Assembly (NCBI GenBank): GCA_963854835.1
Contig: OY978525.1
Coordinates: forward strand, 30,775,253 to 30,839,252
DNA from: Megamerina dolium
Lineage: Eukaryota; Arthropoda; Insecta; Diptera; Megamerinidae
Length of the DNA: 64,000 nt
Reading direction: 5' to 3'
Positions within the stretch are counted from its first letter, which is position 1. Each line of letters begins with the position of its first letter. Positions 45,501-56,180 of this stretch are shown here, piece after piece. Both the position numbers and the translations under genes were made by a program. The notes beneath the pieces were generated by a model. That model saw only the letters and a program-made list of their open reading frames with translations, ran no database searches and was not told the origin of the DNA.

Positions 45501-46237
45501 TGGACCGGATTGTTGTGCATACCAGCAGGTTTACTCGAGCGTATCTTCTCATACACCTTTATTTGCTCCTTCAAATCTCTAACTGTTTTTGCCTGATACA
45601 AGTTACTTTTATTTGCCCTGGCGTCTGGTATACCCTCAATGAAATACTCGATTAAACTTGAATCGTCCAAATTTATCGGCTTTCCAATTTCCATCAGCAC
45701 GTACAAATATTCTCGTAGGTCTTCACCTTGGCGTTTCCGACGGTTTCTTAGCGCGCGATGTACTTCGACTGACGACAGCACCGTACCAAACTCCTGGCGC
45801 AATGTAAGCTTTAATGAGCTAAAACTGCTTATACCATTTTGGCTACGCACAAAAATCTTAGCCGCTCCTTTCAGCAGCTGCTTCGCATAGATAAATTTTT
45901 GCAGTTCATTCCACTGCACTGCTTCGGCGTTCGATTCAAAATCTTCTATCCATTGCTCAAAACTCGGTTGTCCTATACCGCTGAACGAACTCATCGAATC
46001 TTCGACATCACGTAATGTAAACGTTGACCTTTCAACAACAGGCGCACGCACACGCACACTACGCCGACTTGCAGCATCATCGTAATCTGAATCTTCGCCA
46101 TCGCTCACATTCAGGCCGAAGTGTTCCAGCAACCTATCCTGTAAAGTCGGTTTTCGTCCAGTTGTCGGTAGCCCCAACCCACCCAATTGTTCTTTCAAAC
46201 CGTTCACAGTCAAACCTAAAATTTCGTTTCTGTCCAT
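42554..46237 (-). CDS. Gypsy Gag-protease-RT-RNase H polyprotein
   Basis: 1,227 codons in one frame. Residues ~8-40 resemble a SAP motif (LTVNGLKEQLGGLGLP). About 80-235 are capsid-like, ending in a predicted helical stretch. Two zinc knuckles, CFNCGDTSHFARNC (266-279) and CFKCGKEGHRAVEC (286-299), show nucleocapsid. The protease has ALIDTGSYLCL (DTG at 353-355). Residues ~522-653 are three imperfect 44-residue repeats of unknown role. Reverse transcriptase spans ~730-920 with YMDD at 877-880, and RNase H ~1022-1140 starts VHADASMAGYGAVL. The frame stops at 42554-42556 inside the integrase zinc-binding region (HSQGHF). Gag and Pol are fused with no frameshift, unlike many Gypsy elements. All visible catalytic motifs are intact. 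Confidence 0.95.
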   Translation of the reverse strand: MDRNEILGLTVNGLKEQLGGLGLPTTGRKPTLQDRLLEHFGLNVSDGEDSDYDDAASRRSVRVRAPVVERSTFTLRDVEDSMSSFSGIGQPSFEQWIEDFESNAEAVQWNELQKFIYAKQLLKGAAKIFVRSQNGISSFSSLKLTLRQEFGTVLSSVEVHRALRNRRKRQGEDLREYLYVLMEIGKPINLDDSSLIEYFIEGIPDARANKSNLYQAKTVRDLKEQIKVYEKIRSSKPAGMHNNPVQPQQLPSNKVSAGAASNAKKCFNCGDTSHFARNCPRKRIACFKCGKEGHRAVECKQLEKPIKAEKSSVNTMTDDEIVAIASRKSGLIFKDIQFNVVNKMPRTVSALIDTGSYLCLMRCDTMLMLQLDVELKNEKRRLVGIGSSELTTIGSLTMPMMIDRIEMDITFHVAKERDLSYALVIGNNVLKQVDLIVTEEGAVFRRKELVQQKQQQFTQVADKIHRHEYETVGAAAREDVCHGGGGDVRKSVAYNEGVSERTVAAGEQREPQAMWRAMANVRSESVNKRDGAVRAPRGHGKVLNAVVSEHTASAAGRGAIPKKAKVCSESASMRGKAIGLSHGHVNVPDAAVGDYTASASERGFVSSQIRNESASTRGEVVGLPHFQRKSTNAVASEYVESASERGAVPKQKRVLENRVAELTSEFGAMCLLAEVIETPAEEVDLSHLHLCHAGSVKSMIANYQPQKTTKSPVEMKILLVDEKPVYERPRRMSYADRCIVDAQVKQWLEEGVIKPSTSDYASPIVLVSKKDGSKRLCCDYRRLNAKIVRDNFPMPIIDDVLEQLQGANVFTTLDLTNGFFHVPVNKDSQKYTSFVTHNGQFEFLYVPFGISNSPAVFSRYIFAVLRDLIADGTVVAYMDDLIIPAKDDIEGIQKLELVLRTAAVNGLKIKWSKCQFLMKRVEFLGYIVENNSIKPSEAKTSAVRNFPVPHDRKAMQRFLGLTSYFRRFIEGYAVIAKPLSDLLRQDVRFELKDEQLAAIQQLKVALMQAPVLKLYNPKAITEVHADASMAGYGAVLLQRDSEEQAFHPVQYMSRKTKPVEEKYSSYELEALAVVEALKKWRVYLMDKKFKVVTDCNAFAMTIKKRDVPLRVSRWALFLQDFDFEIEHRSGTKMRHVDALSRVSCLMLEDSLNHRLKQAQQHDDWIRAVRKIVEKDEYEDFYVKHDVPFKDPIKELIVVPSLMEEEIIKMAHSQGHFSIKKTQDAIEK

Positions 46238-47485
46238 GTCTTACAAAGTTTATTAAATAATATATCAAATATATTTTCAATATAGGTTATATAAAATAAT
46301 GCGTCAAATTAATTTTATATATGCTTAGAACTTATTTCTTTTCGTGTAATATATATCAAAGTGCAAAATTTCCTACACGGATTCGATAAACAAAACAAAC
46401 ACACCGATAATTTATAAAAGATTCTGTTTCATTTACTCTAATTAGTTGATAATGTTTTGAATATATGTCGCGCTCTCTTTTGCAACGGAAAATATAAATT
46501 CAATGTTTACAAAAGCCAAGCATAAGAAATAAGATAATCAAAACAAATTCGCCGATTTCTTATACAATTTCGTGTTTGTTATTTTTCGTCTTCAACAATG
46601 TTATGAAACTCTACAAAGCTATATCGTGCATTCTCTTGCAAAGAGGTAAAATAAAAATTTTAGTATCTACGCACAACGAGCATAAGAAATATAAAACCCA
46701 AAATAATAGAATAACGCTATAATATTTCCGCTTCTACATCACCGCATGTGTATATACTGTTTCTGCTGTCTGTGTTCTGCTTTTGCCGTCTTCTTCGTCC
46801 AACGCTGCCGTCAACTTAGCCAACGCTCTCTGCTCTATGTAGTCTGCGTTCTCTCGCTCACGTTTTGCTTCAACACTTTACGCAGTCATACTCGCGCTCA
46901 ACATATGCGCCGTTTTGTTATTCGATTTTTCTATTTTTCTTGTTTTCTACACTCGCACTTATTCAATGTGCCACTGTTTCTCCCGCTTGCTCTTGTGCTA
47001 CGACTTCGCTAATTTTCTTTTGCGCCTTTACATATCTGCGCAAGCCACTATGTACATATGTACATCACTGCCGCAATTCTAACGGTTCTTAAACATGAAA
47101 AATTCCGTTTTGTCGCGAGTGACTTCAAACTTTCGGCGTCTTTTGTTTCAAATAATTTGCACAAATTTCACCCGTTTTAGCAAGCTGAGAAAACTTGTTT
47201 GTTTCGGCCAATTAAGCTGCCTTTACTCGCACTATGCTCCAATTTCTTTAAAGAGAATTTTCTTTCTGCGCAAAAATTTGCAGCACTCACAGAGCTCAAT
47301 TTTTGTCAACTTTTATATGCGCACAGTAACCAAGTGAGAATTTGTCACAAGCCTTCACAGTCTTCACTTTAAAAACTTTCGCCAAAAGTTCAAATAAAAA
47401 TTGTCGCACACAATGAGCTTGTCCAAATTTTGAGAAATTCGTTTTTTTTTTTTTTTTTTTTTTAGACACGCCTTGGGAAATTCAA
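46238..47485 (-). other. Gypsy element leader (5' untranslated region)
   Basis: About 1.25 kb between primer site and the first Met of gag. It contains a 22-base run of A in sense (47442-47463), just past the primer site. No long frame in sense orientation. Antisense frames (for example 46746-47012) have no domain. Confidence 0.7.
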
Positions 47486-47503
47486 ATCCCGGACGAGCCC
47501 CCA
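47486..47503 (-). other. primer-binding site, tRNA-Pro type
   Basis: In sense the site reads TGGGGGCTCGTCCGGGAT, three bases (AAT) after the 5' LTR. It is the 18-base complement of the 3' end of tRNA-Pro including CCA, the same site used by some vertebrate gammaretroviruses. The tRNA would prime minus-strand DNA synthesis. Confidence 0.85.
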
Positions 47504-47506
47504 ATT

Positions 47507-47878
47507 TGTAGGGAAATTAAACCGCAGTTCTTTAGTTTTAAAATTATCTTTAATTAGTATTAGGTTTTCGATTTAGGTTTAAGTTATAAATACTTAGAAA
47601 TTAGAATAATTAGAATAAGTATTTATGTAATTTATGTAATTTATGTAATTGCGGACAGTGATCTTATTCGCACGCTCGTGGTTTAAAGACTAAAGCAATA
47701 ACTTACATTCTATTCTGTCCTTTTGTCCGTCAGGGTTGCATTTAAAAGTGTATTAGTTCATAGTCGCATTTGTAGGTATATGGTAGTCAGTCTTGCTTAA
47801 AGGCATATGTCCGTCCGTCTGTTACGCGTTGCTCAGTAGTTTCGTCCGCTACGCGTTGCTCTTCCGTCAGATCCCACA
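47507..47878 (-). repeat. 5' LTR
   Basis: 372 bp, identical to the 3' LTR except for one C/T difference. It should hold the promoter in this orientation. I could not fix a TATA box or start site with confidence. Confidence 0.95.
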
Positions 47879-47882
47879 GATA

Positions 47883-48745
47883 TTCCACCACTCGACCATG
47901 ACGAGGTCAGAGACGCTATTTCAAGGCTCAAAAATAACAAAGCTTCAAGTGCTGATGGCCTGTCTGCTTCATTGTTTAAGACCGGAGGCGTTGTTGTTGT
48001 TGGCGTATACCGATGATATTGACATAATCGCGTGAAGCATTCTAAGGGTTGGAAAGAGAGTCGTGTCGAATGGGTCTTAAGGTGAACGAGGGCAAGATGA
48101 AGTACCTAGTGTCAACAAGCAAAGAGTCCCGGTGTCTTGCACAGCATGTTTCTGTTGATATCTACGCTTTTGAAGTAGTAAGGGACTTTGTCTATCTTGG
48201 AACCAGCATTAACAGCAGTAATTACGTCAGCTTGGAGATCATGCGTAGGATAACTCTTGCTAACAGGTGCTACTTTGAGCTACGTAAGCAATTGAGAAGT
48301 GGAGCCCTCTCTCGAGAAACGAAAACCACACACTACAAGTCTCTCATCATGCCTGTCCTTACATGTGACGCTGAAGCTTGGACAATTTTCCCTTCAGATG
48401 AGAGAATTCTCGATTTGTGGACCTATTTGTGTTGGTGGCGAGTATCGAATAAGGTACAGCCATGAGCTGTATGACACCGAAATAGTACAGCTCATTAAGG
48501 TAACGTCAAGGAAAAGGAAGAGCACGCTACAGCTAAGGAGGTGTTATTCTATTCGGAGCCCCCTGGTGGACGACGCAGAATATTCAGACCTAACCTCAGG
48601 TGGAAAGACAAAATAATGGAGAACTTGTCAGGGCTTGGAATCTCTAACTGGCGCCAGCTAGCGAAAGAAAGAGTTGTTTGGCGAACCATGCTAGAGTCGG
48701 CTTAAATCGATTTTCGGTTATAATGGCCATATAAAGAAAAATAAA
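47883..48745 (+). mobile_element. RTE-like LINE, 3' piece of the interrupted copy
   Basis: Resumes at tccaccactcgacc (29584 of the full copy) directly after the GATA duplication. It matches to GLSASLFKTGG, then jumps at about 47990 to the catalytic AYTDDIDIIA word, so about 620 bp are deleted (29690-30310 of the full copy). It goes on to MPVLTCDAEAWTI near 48350 and ends ggcttaaatcg, gttataatggccat. The catalytic YADD has become YTDD. It lacks the 2-bp insertion of the copies at 26355 and 27768. Old and dead. Confidence 0.85.
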
Positions 48746-48749
48746 AAGA

Positions 48750-49330
48750 GGGTTTTGTATGTAAGGTAGGCGTGATTTAGGTTCGATTTAGCCCATTTTC
48801 AAAATGATTTCTTAATACTGATTATGTGTAATCCTATGTACTAAGATTCAGCATGATAGCTGCATATTTTTCAGCGCATAATATGAAAAGGATATGCAAA
48901 TGTATTCTTTCGTATGGGAGATAGGCGTAGTTTTAACCGATTTCATCCGTTATTAAATTAGCCCGGAAATATATTTTTGTAAGGAAGACGGCAGTGGTTT
49001 TCATCTGACTTCACCTATTTTTAAACGAGTACAATTATTAGCAAATATATTCGTATGTGCTAACTTTAAGCTATATAGATCTGTATTTTCCTGCGAAATG
49101 TAAGCAAATATACTTTCGGAAACAGACTTTTGTATGATAGCTATTTGTGGTTTTCATCCGAACATGATCATTTTTGAATATCTTAATTTTGTAGTAAAAC
49201 TAATATTATTCATTAAGTTTTAGTATGATAGCTATGTTATATTTTTCATACGTTTAGTATGAAATAATTTTTAAGCTCCAAATATATTCTTTTGTATGGA
49301 AGGCCTACGTGATGTCATTAAATTTACGCC
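48750..49330. repeat. tandem array T5, diverged block
   Basis: Begins where the LINE ends. Words of T5 recur: ttttgtatgtaaggtaggcgtg, tcgtatgggagataggcgtag, ctttcggaaacagacttttgtatgatag, ttttgtatggaaggc, each followed by a tcatccgattt- or cccattttcaaa-like word. Spacing about 110-160 bp. Confidence 0.6.
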
Positions 49331-51568
49331 CCTTAATAAATTCATTCGTTCATTCTATATAGTCATCTCACTTACTCGACTTAGGTATAGTATGAATATT
49401 AGACAGATCTAACTATTAAGACCTTGCGTAAAAGTCAGTCAGCGGCGAGTAATGAGATCTTTGTTCTGACTGACGTAAAAACAAGTCATATTTTACATTA
49501 AAATTAATTACGGTTCGGCTTATTAGGTTTTATTAAAAAAGTATTTTCTACTCTATTTCTATTTCTATTCTAGTATAATCTAAATAAAATTATTAACTTA
49601 ACTGACTGACTTTAATAGATGATATACAATTTAAACCAATTATTTATGGGAAATATGGGAAAAGTTCGTCCCTAACATATATCGTAATGGTCACTCTGGC
49701 AACATCAATTTGATGCTAGCGCCATTTCGTTTGTATACATGTATATAGGTATTGTATATTAGGTAATTTGCGCTATGTGTATATCGCCATTTCGTTCTAT
49801 TACACAGAGAAATAATTGAAAAAAGAATAATTGCAACTACTGAATGTTGTCTTTCTCATTTGCGTTCAACCAATTGAATATTCCTTTTTGCAATGAATGT
49901 TCCCCTTCTAGAAATGTTAACATTTACATTCGTCCCTGTGGATTAATGCTACTGAGGACAGAAATCCTCTTCCAGCAGATCCTACACATTATGAATGTAT
50001 TATTTTCAGACTTACCATATCACTTTCCCTGACCGAATTTGTGTACCAATTTTATTATTTTTTCCTCTCTCTCTCTCACTGTGGTATAAAAACGCATATC
50101 CCATACGACTTTGATTTCAAATGAACTATTTCATATAGAGTCGTAGTATCGTTTTCAATTGCAATTTATTCAAAATTCACGGCAAAAAAAGTAGGAAGAA
50201 CACGTACAATGAAAACAACAAAAAAAAACAGTAGTTTCCTTGATGTTAAATATTCTGAACACGCTTTATGTATTAACCGACATTGCCAAGCAATTTCCAT
50301 AAGTCAAACGAACAGCACAAATCAACTACCAACCACTACTACCTATGTGGAGGTATTGAGGGAAGCAATTAAAAACAACGATGACGACAATCACACAAAA
50401 ACAAGAAGAAGAAAAAAAAAAATGAGAAAAATACACATATACATCGGGAAATACCTAATAAAATGCAAAAAAAAAAAAATTGTAACATAAGGACGAAATA
50501 ATAAAGCTCATCTCATATACGACATATGTCCTTAATGGCAGCTGAGACGAGCTCTACACCTATATACATTTACTCCTATTGGCACTGGTTGGCGCATATT
50601 ATTACCAATCGGTCCCCAATGTTATATACACAATGCGATGCAAACAAATCGCAGCGAAAAACGAAAATAACAACTATAGTACCAGAAACGCACAAAGAAA
50701 ATGAAAATGAAAAGGTTCTTCTGTGGCATATTCAAATCACTGGTAACGCCCAATTAATGTACTCCGCACAAATATTGCATACTAATGAGGCTAGTCAGTC
50801 AGTCAGTCAGTCGGTCTGTTAGGTAGTATGAGAAGTTGCCAGACATGGACTCAGTCAGAGTACAGAGTTAGCTCAGTATGGCATGTAAATTAAGTTGAAG
50901 TAAATTGTTGCAACAATGAACCAAATAACCAAACCAATAAGCTAACATGTATCAGAGGATGTAATATAAATAACTATATGTACGTGTATGCATGGCATTA
51001 TGTGAATGAAAGGTATGATCATGAGGAATACTTACTCATTCCACTTGTTTTAAAAACCCTGATGAAAATATTGTATATGGAACAGAAAACAATTTAAATA
51101 ATTGTTATTATTTCTGTTGTGGGTATTAACAAACAAAAACAAAAAAATTAATAATAAAATAAACAAAATTTAAGCTTCTCTTTAATTAAAATCATAAATA
51201 ATATTTTAATAATAGGGTATTTTATGGGTCAATCACTTGATTGAATATTCGTATCTATAGGAGTTGGGCTGAAATGCAAGAGGAAAGGGAAAAAGTTGTT
51301 AAATATGATATGGAATAATATGGTATGCTATAATTGATAGGAGAATAGAATATTAAAGTTGAAAGATATTGAAAGATATAATATTGGAAATATATAACTG
51401 ATACCCACAACTCATATTTGCATGAATTTTAATTTATATTTTTTATAAAAATGAATATATCATGGATGAAATGAGATTTAGAAAAAAGTATTCCAAAGCC
51501 CCTCAAAATTCAAAGACATTATCTTGTAACAAGCGGTCAACTATATTCCGTGTACTAATGTTCATTTT
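49331..51568. other. non-coding DNA
   Basis: Single-copy-looking DNA. A tataaaaa word (50083-50090) lies upstream of a 93-codon, low-complexity open frame (50209-50490) rich in Lys, Asn and Thr. There is no domain and no splice evidence, so I do not call a gene. A cagtcagtcagtcag tract lies near 50790-50815. Confidence 0.4.
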
Positions 51569-52001
51569 TATACCCTGCATAATGCAATATGCAAGGTATA
51601 TTTATTTCGGTCAGATGTTTGTGAGTAGTTGAAGGAATCTCCGGAGATTTAGATCAGCGTCGCTTAAATTTTCGATTTAATGATGTCCGTCCGTCCGTCC
51701 GTCCATGCCCACTTCTTATTGGGGCTCCCATAGAAAGTCGAGTCAATTAAACAAAAATTTTAAGCGGTATAACTTATAAAATATTTAGCGCAGAACAACG
51801 AGATTTAGGGTGTGGATTAGTATTGAAAAATTAATTAGATTTACAAAAAAGAGGTAACCCACGCCCACTTTTTATATAGCTCCCATACTAATCCTCGGAA
51901 TTTTCTTAAAAACCTGCTTTAAATTATCACTTTTAGAACCCTCATAATATAAAAAGTACTTCGTCTAAGTAAACCATATTTCGGGTGTAAATTAGTAGTA
52001 A

Positions 52002-53299
52002 AGGGTTATCCATTTTGCGGTTCCAAAAGTAAATGTAAATAAAACACATATAAAATATTTTTTATCATGATATTTCTTTTTTATTATAAAGTTTGAACGT
52101 TGACATTATGTGTGAAATACTACATCATTTAAATGACCACCACGCGAATTGTTGCAAGCATCGATTCTTTTGAGGTAATTTTCGACCACTTTTTGACACA
52201 TATTGGGCGGTATCTCAGCCATAACGTGACGAATGTTGTTTTTTAGGTGCTCAAGAGTTAAAGGTTTATCTGCATAAACACGGTCTCTCGCGTAGCCCCA
52301 CAAAAAAAAATCAAGCGGTGTCAAATCGCATGATCTTGGTGGCCACTTGATATCGCCACAACGAGAAATTACGCGGCCAGAAAATTTCTCTTGCAATAAA
52401 GCGATATTCGCTCGAGTTGTGTGGCATGTGGCTGTGTTGAAACCACATATTCTCTAAGTCGTATTCTTCAACAGCAGGCAAAAAAAAGTCGGTTATCATA
52501 TGACCATAACGCTCCGAATTCACGGTGACAGTCGTTCCATCGTCGTTTTCGAAGAAGTAAGGTCCAATCACACCTCCGGACCAAAGAGCGCACCAAGCAG
52601 TGACTTTTTGTGGATGTAGTGGCCTTTCTTCAATTACTTGAGGATTCTCAGAACCCCAAATACGACAATTTTGTTTGTTAACATACCCACCGAGTGAGAA
52701 ATGTGCTTCGTCGCTGAAGAAAATTTTGTTCGAAAAATCACCGTCCACCGCCTGTTGTTCAGCACCCATTCGACGTATCTACGACGTTGTGAATGGTTAG
52801 CTGGCTTCAGTTGTTATGTGAGCTGGATTTTATATGGATGTAGGTGTAGATCCAAATGCAAAATACGCCATAATGTGCCGTAAGACAGTCCTAATTCCTG
52901 AGAACGACGAGGAATCGACACATTCGGGTCTTCGGCAACACTTTCACTTACAGCAGCGATATTTTCGGTGGTATGAGCGAAACGATGATGCACAGGCCTT
53001 ACAATATCTGTAACCGATCCAGTCTCTTCATATTTCTTCACAATTTTGCCAATTGCTTGCGTAGTTGGACGATTATGTAAACCATAATCTCCTCTTAAAG
53101 CACGATATGTGGCTGTGGCAGAATCACCATTTTTGTAGTAGGTTTTTACAATTTTAATGCGTTGTGCGATAGTTAAGCGATCCATTTTCGCAAATGTCAG
53201 ACTTTGAACTGAAAAAGAAAGAAATTGTTTTAACAACTCAGTTTGACAGATGTCGCATTCTAGCCCTATACTTTTGAAACCGCGAAATGGATAACCTTT
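52002..53299 (-). mobile_element. DD41D mariner, full-length with both TIRs
   Basis: 1,298 bp. TIRs read inward: aagggttatccattttgcgg at the left and aaaggttatccatttcgcgg at the right, each extending to caaaagta. TA flanks both sides (52000-52001 and 53300-53301). It sits in a family A repeat whose empty form is known, so the TA duplication and both ends are certain. The transposase is broken. Confidence 0.95.
52106..53185 (-). pseudogene. mariner-type (DD41D) transposase, full length but broken
   Basis: The start MDRLTIAQRIKIVKTYY is at 53185. A helix-turn-helix part and an acidic DPNVSIPRRS word follow. A TAA near 52815 replaces a Gln codon (caa in the copy at 14254), and a 1-bp loss near 52770 shifts the frame. 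The catalytic half has FFSDEAHFSLGG, then a 5-bp loss near 52435 removes the second catalytic Asp (WFQQDGATC is reduced to WFQHS). The frame then resumes with PPRSCDLTPLDFFLWGYARD (third Asp) and ends at 52106. Spacing in the intact copy gives DD41D, the rosa-type mariner lineage. It is not functional. Confidence 0.9.
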
Positions 53300-53423
53300 T
53301 ATATGCAAAAATTGTTTCCCAAAAAGTGTAAATAAAAGAAAAAGATGGATATTCGACTAAACTTTTTGTATATATATCTACATATGCAGGGTATAATTTG
53401 TTCGGCCCCAGCCGACTGTAAGG

Positions 53424-55449
53424 TGATTTTTAAAGATGGCCGTTTGCCACCTATCATATATTAATTTGTTTTGGAACAAGTATAGGATAGCCCACTGAAG
53501 TATAGAATAGGCCGAAGGTCGGCTATCATGAAAGACTTTTATCCGAAGATACTGATGGTCGCGAAGTCGCGACTTTCAACTTTCAATTTTTTTTAAGTGA
53601 GGGACGGAATGCGAATGGAATACACCCAGTGGTGCAACCATTCCTTAACTGTAGACCATTAGCATAGGAGGTCTTTTGTAGATTCTCTCTTTAGGCGGGT
53701 GAAGGTAATATGAATGCGCTTAGAGGTGCAGATGTAAGCTAAACCAGAGTAAAACTCTGATTATTGATATGTTTATATTGCCAAGCTTTTTATTTTTATT
53801 TTTTCGTATATTTGTATTACTCAGTTGAGCTCACGATTGTGTTTAAAAAATGTTGTATTTTCTGAAAAATGGGTCACTAGTCCGAATCGAAAATACAATT
53901 TTTATCATGATTTATTGGAAAACTTAACTTAGAGTGTTACATTGCAATTATTTCAATGGAAAAGAAAAAACATTAACTAATTCTGAGCTGAGGAATTTTT
54001 GTGATGTTACTTTTTATCAGCGACGAGTTCGTATGTCGGATTTCTTAAGTCTGCACCTAATTGTATTGAGGCCTTTTTGAACTACTTTTTGTACAGCCGT
54101 CGTCTCTTGAAATTCTTATGGTGAAGCCTCTACTTCTTTTATATATAATTTGATCTGCTTAAAACTAATGTCTGGCACTTTTGGGTAGAAGTTGAAAATA
54201 TGCCGTCAATACTCTTCTCGTTCTGTACTCAACTCGGTTTTTTTTTTTAATCATGGACAATATTCCTAGCTAGTTTCATCGTTCAATAATCTCAAAGATT
54301 TGAATACAATTTTATTGTTTATGCAACCAATGTATCAAATAATTCCGAATAATTATTGAAGAATTTTAAATTTTCTTCGCAATTTCACAAATTTTTTACT
54401 CTATCATACTGAAACAATATCATTGATACAATAAGATATTCAATGTTCCATAAATAGAAGAAGGTGAGCAAAAGGATAAAAGGATGTTACGTAAAACTTT
54501 TTCTAAACTCTTCAGATATTTATATTTCATATCATATCAAATAATTTCATTACTTCACACACTCTTTTAGGCACCCAACATAGCATCATAGAATCATGGG
54601 AGTGAGGAAGAATGAAAAAAAAAAAAACTTAATACAAAATTTGCATACTTCCAAATTGGAATTGTTGCAAATTTCCTTTGAAAATTGTTTGAATTTGTAT
54701 TTACTATTCTTGTATTTTTTTCCTTATTTGTTTCTTTAGTTTTTTTTTTTTTTTTTGTAAAATACAATACAATCATTCTTTCCTCATCTACATATTTACA
54801 TATTTTTGAATAATTTCATATCAAAATATGTACAAGCGTCCGTAGCTATGTATGTAGGTCAACATCAAATAAATTGAGAAAATATAAGGTAATAATTTTG
54901 TTGAGAATTCAAAATACTCGTTTGATTCAAAATGCCAACACATTGGTAGGGTTGTTATGCCCCAACTTTATAGTCGGAAGCGTTGAAATGAAAAAGTATG
55001 TCATTCTGATATGGAATTAGGATTGATTATTATTATAAATATAATAAAACATTTGCAATAAATATTTAGAAAATTAAAAGAAAAATGGATTTCATTAATT
55101 GTGATTTCAATTTTGTAAAAATAATATAAAAAAAGCATTTTTCTCGAACTTCTTGTTAAAAAAAGTCTCGAACTTCGATTTCAGTATACCATTTTTCAAG
55201 GTTTTTAAGAATTTTCCAATTTTCCCAATTTTTGGCATCAACTGAAATTTTTACAATAATTTTCACACATAGCAATATCGATGTGAGTACGGTACTGTTT
55301 TGTTTTGAGTACTGAGCATGTAAAATACTTTCAAGAATGTCAGAGTGAAAATTTTTCTATTGAACATGATATTATACTTGTAATGGACACTCAAAACATT
55401 CGACCTTCAATATGTACAAATATGGCTATGATGAGAGTTAAGATTAATG
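53424..55449. other. AT-rich non-coding DNA
   Basis: No gene or repeat family was recognised. A/T homopolymer runs occur near 54615 and 54740. Confidence 0.45.
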
Positions 55450-56180
55450 AAGAGTGATCTAAGAGTGTTCCACTTAGGCCAGGTGAGGCTCATTGTGATG
55501 CCGCATGTGGACTACCCCAACCCGTGCTTTGTGTTAGCATACAAATATTCCCCAGCTGACAATGAGTCAGCTTGGTGAGGTTGCATATAGAGTGACTGTG
55601 AATAATTCTGCGCCGGGCCTGTGCTGGACACTCACACAGGAGATGAATAACTCCGGCAGTAGTCAGATGCCGCGATGTCTAGTCTATTAGCATGCCTCTC
55701 TACCAAGAATTGCTCCGTAATAATTCCTGCCAGCATTGTGACCACATGTCAGTTTCACACGAGTGTTTCAACTCCCATCTGGCATTCGTTTTTGGTAATG
55801 CGACCAAGGCTAGGAAAAGTTTACACTGGAATGCCAGTACACTCCTTATCAGAAAGAATTTGTAACATTGTACCCTTCTATGCTAGGTCGTTCACAGTCT
55901 CGTTTCCTGGTATGGACCTGTGCTCTGGCTCTCATATAAGGTGAGTGTTGAACTGCTCGGGCATCGCATTACGAGCTCTTGTGCAGTTATGGGCTACTGA
56001 TGAAGTCAGGTAAATTGAAACTAGGGATTTTATTGCTGCTATAAGTACATGTAATATAATGTCACGCTGAAGCCACTTCATTACTTCATGAATCGTTAGC
56101 ACCTCTGCTTGAAAAACACTACACTTGTCCGGTAATCAGAAGGCTATGCAAAATTAGAGTGCTTCGCAAAATACCCCAGC
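55450..56180 (-). mobile_element. degenerate LINE relic with RNase H and 3' end
   Basis: Minus-strand translation (56150 downward, one main frame with stops) gives LPDKCSVFQAEVLTIHEVMK, the first half of a non-LTR RNase H. IKSL, then a run ending RSIPGNETVNDLA (near 55900) follow; the HRxIPGNExxDxLA motif is the conserved end of that domain. A DYCRSYSS word and TGPAQ-like CPA region follow near 55650, then the 3' UTR with gcatcacaatgagcc and ggcctaagtgg. This belongs to the I/LOA/R1-type LINEs that carry RNase H. The reverse transcriptase is not present. An antisense open frame (55675-55944) is a shadow. Confidence 0.75.

Larger units (their letters stand above)
41193..47878 (-). mobile_element. 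Ty3/Gypsy LTR retrotransposon, nearly intact and young
   Basis: 6,686 bp, coding on the minus strand, flanked by the 4-bp direct repeat GATA (41189-41192 and 47879-47882). The two 372-bp LTRs differ at a single base (c/t in gtaa[c/t]tgcgg), indicating recent insertion. Order in sense: 5' LTR, tRNA-Pro-type primer site, 1.25-kb leader, fused gag-protease-RT-RNase H frame, one stop, integrase, 3' LTR. The RT-RNase H-integrase order and 4-bp duplication place it in Ty3/Gypsy. It interrupts an older RTE-like copy. I did not assign a clade. Confidence 0.95.
51569..53423 (+). mobile_element. family A repeat, copy 3, split by a mariner
   Basis: Starts TATACCCTGCATAATGCAAT and ends TATGCAGGGTATA plus cggccccagccgactgtaagg. 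The part 51569-51999 and the part 53302-53423 join into one continuous repeat when the mariner and one TA are removed. The joined sequence aattagtagtatatgcaa matches the uninterrupted site in copy 2 (complement of 8274-8291). Confidence 0.85.

Noticed and set aside
46746..47337. Plus-strand frames in the Gypsy leader as an envelope-like gene
   Set aside because: They are antisense to the element, short, and show no signal peptide plus membrane anchor arrangement. An envelope frame would be expected after pol in sense, and the element has no room there.
50083..50490. Promoter (tataaaaa) and small Lys/Asn-rich gene
   Set aside because: A TATA word is common in AT-rich DNA, the initiator is unclear, and the 93-codon frame is low complexity with poly-A runs.
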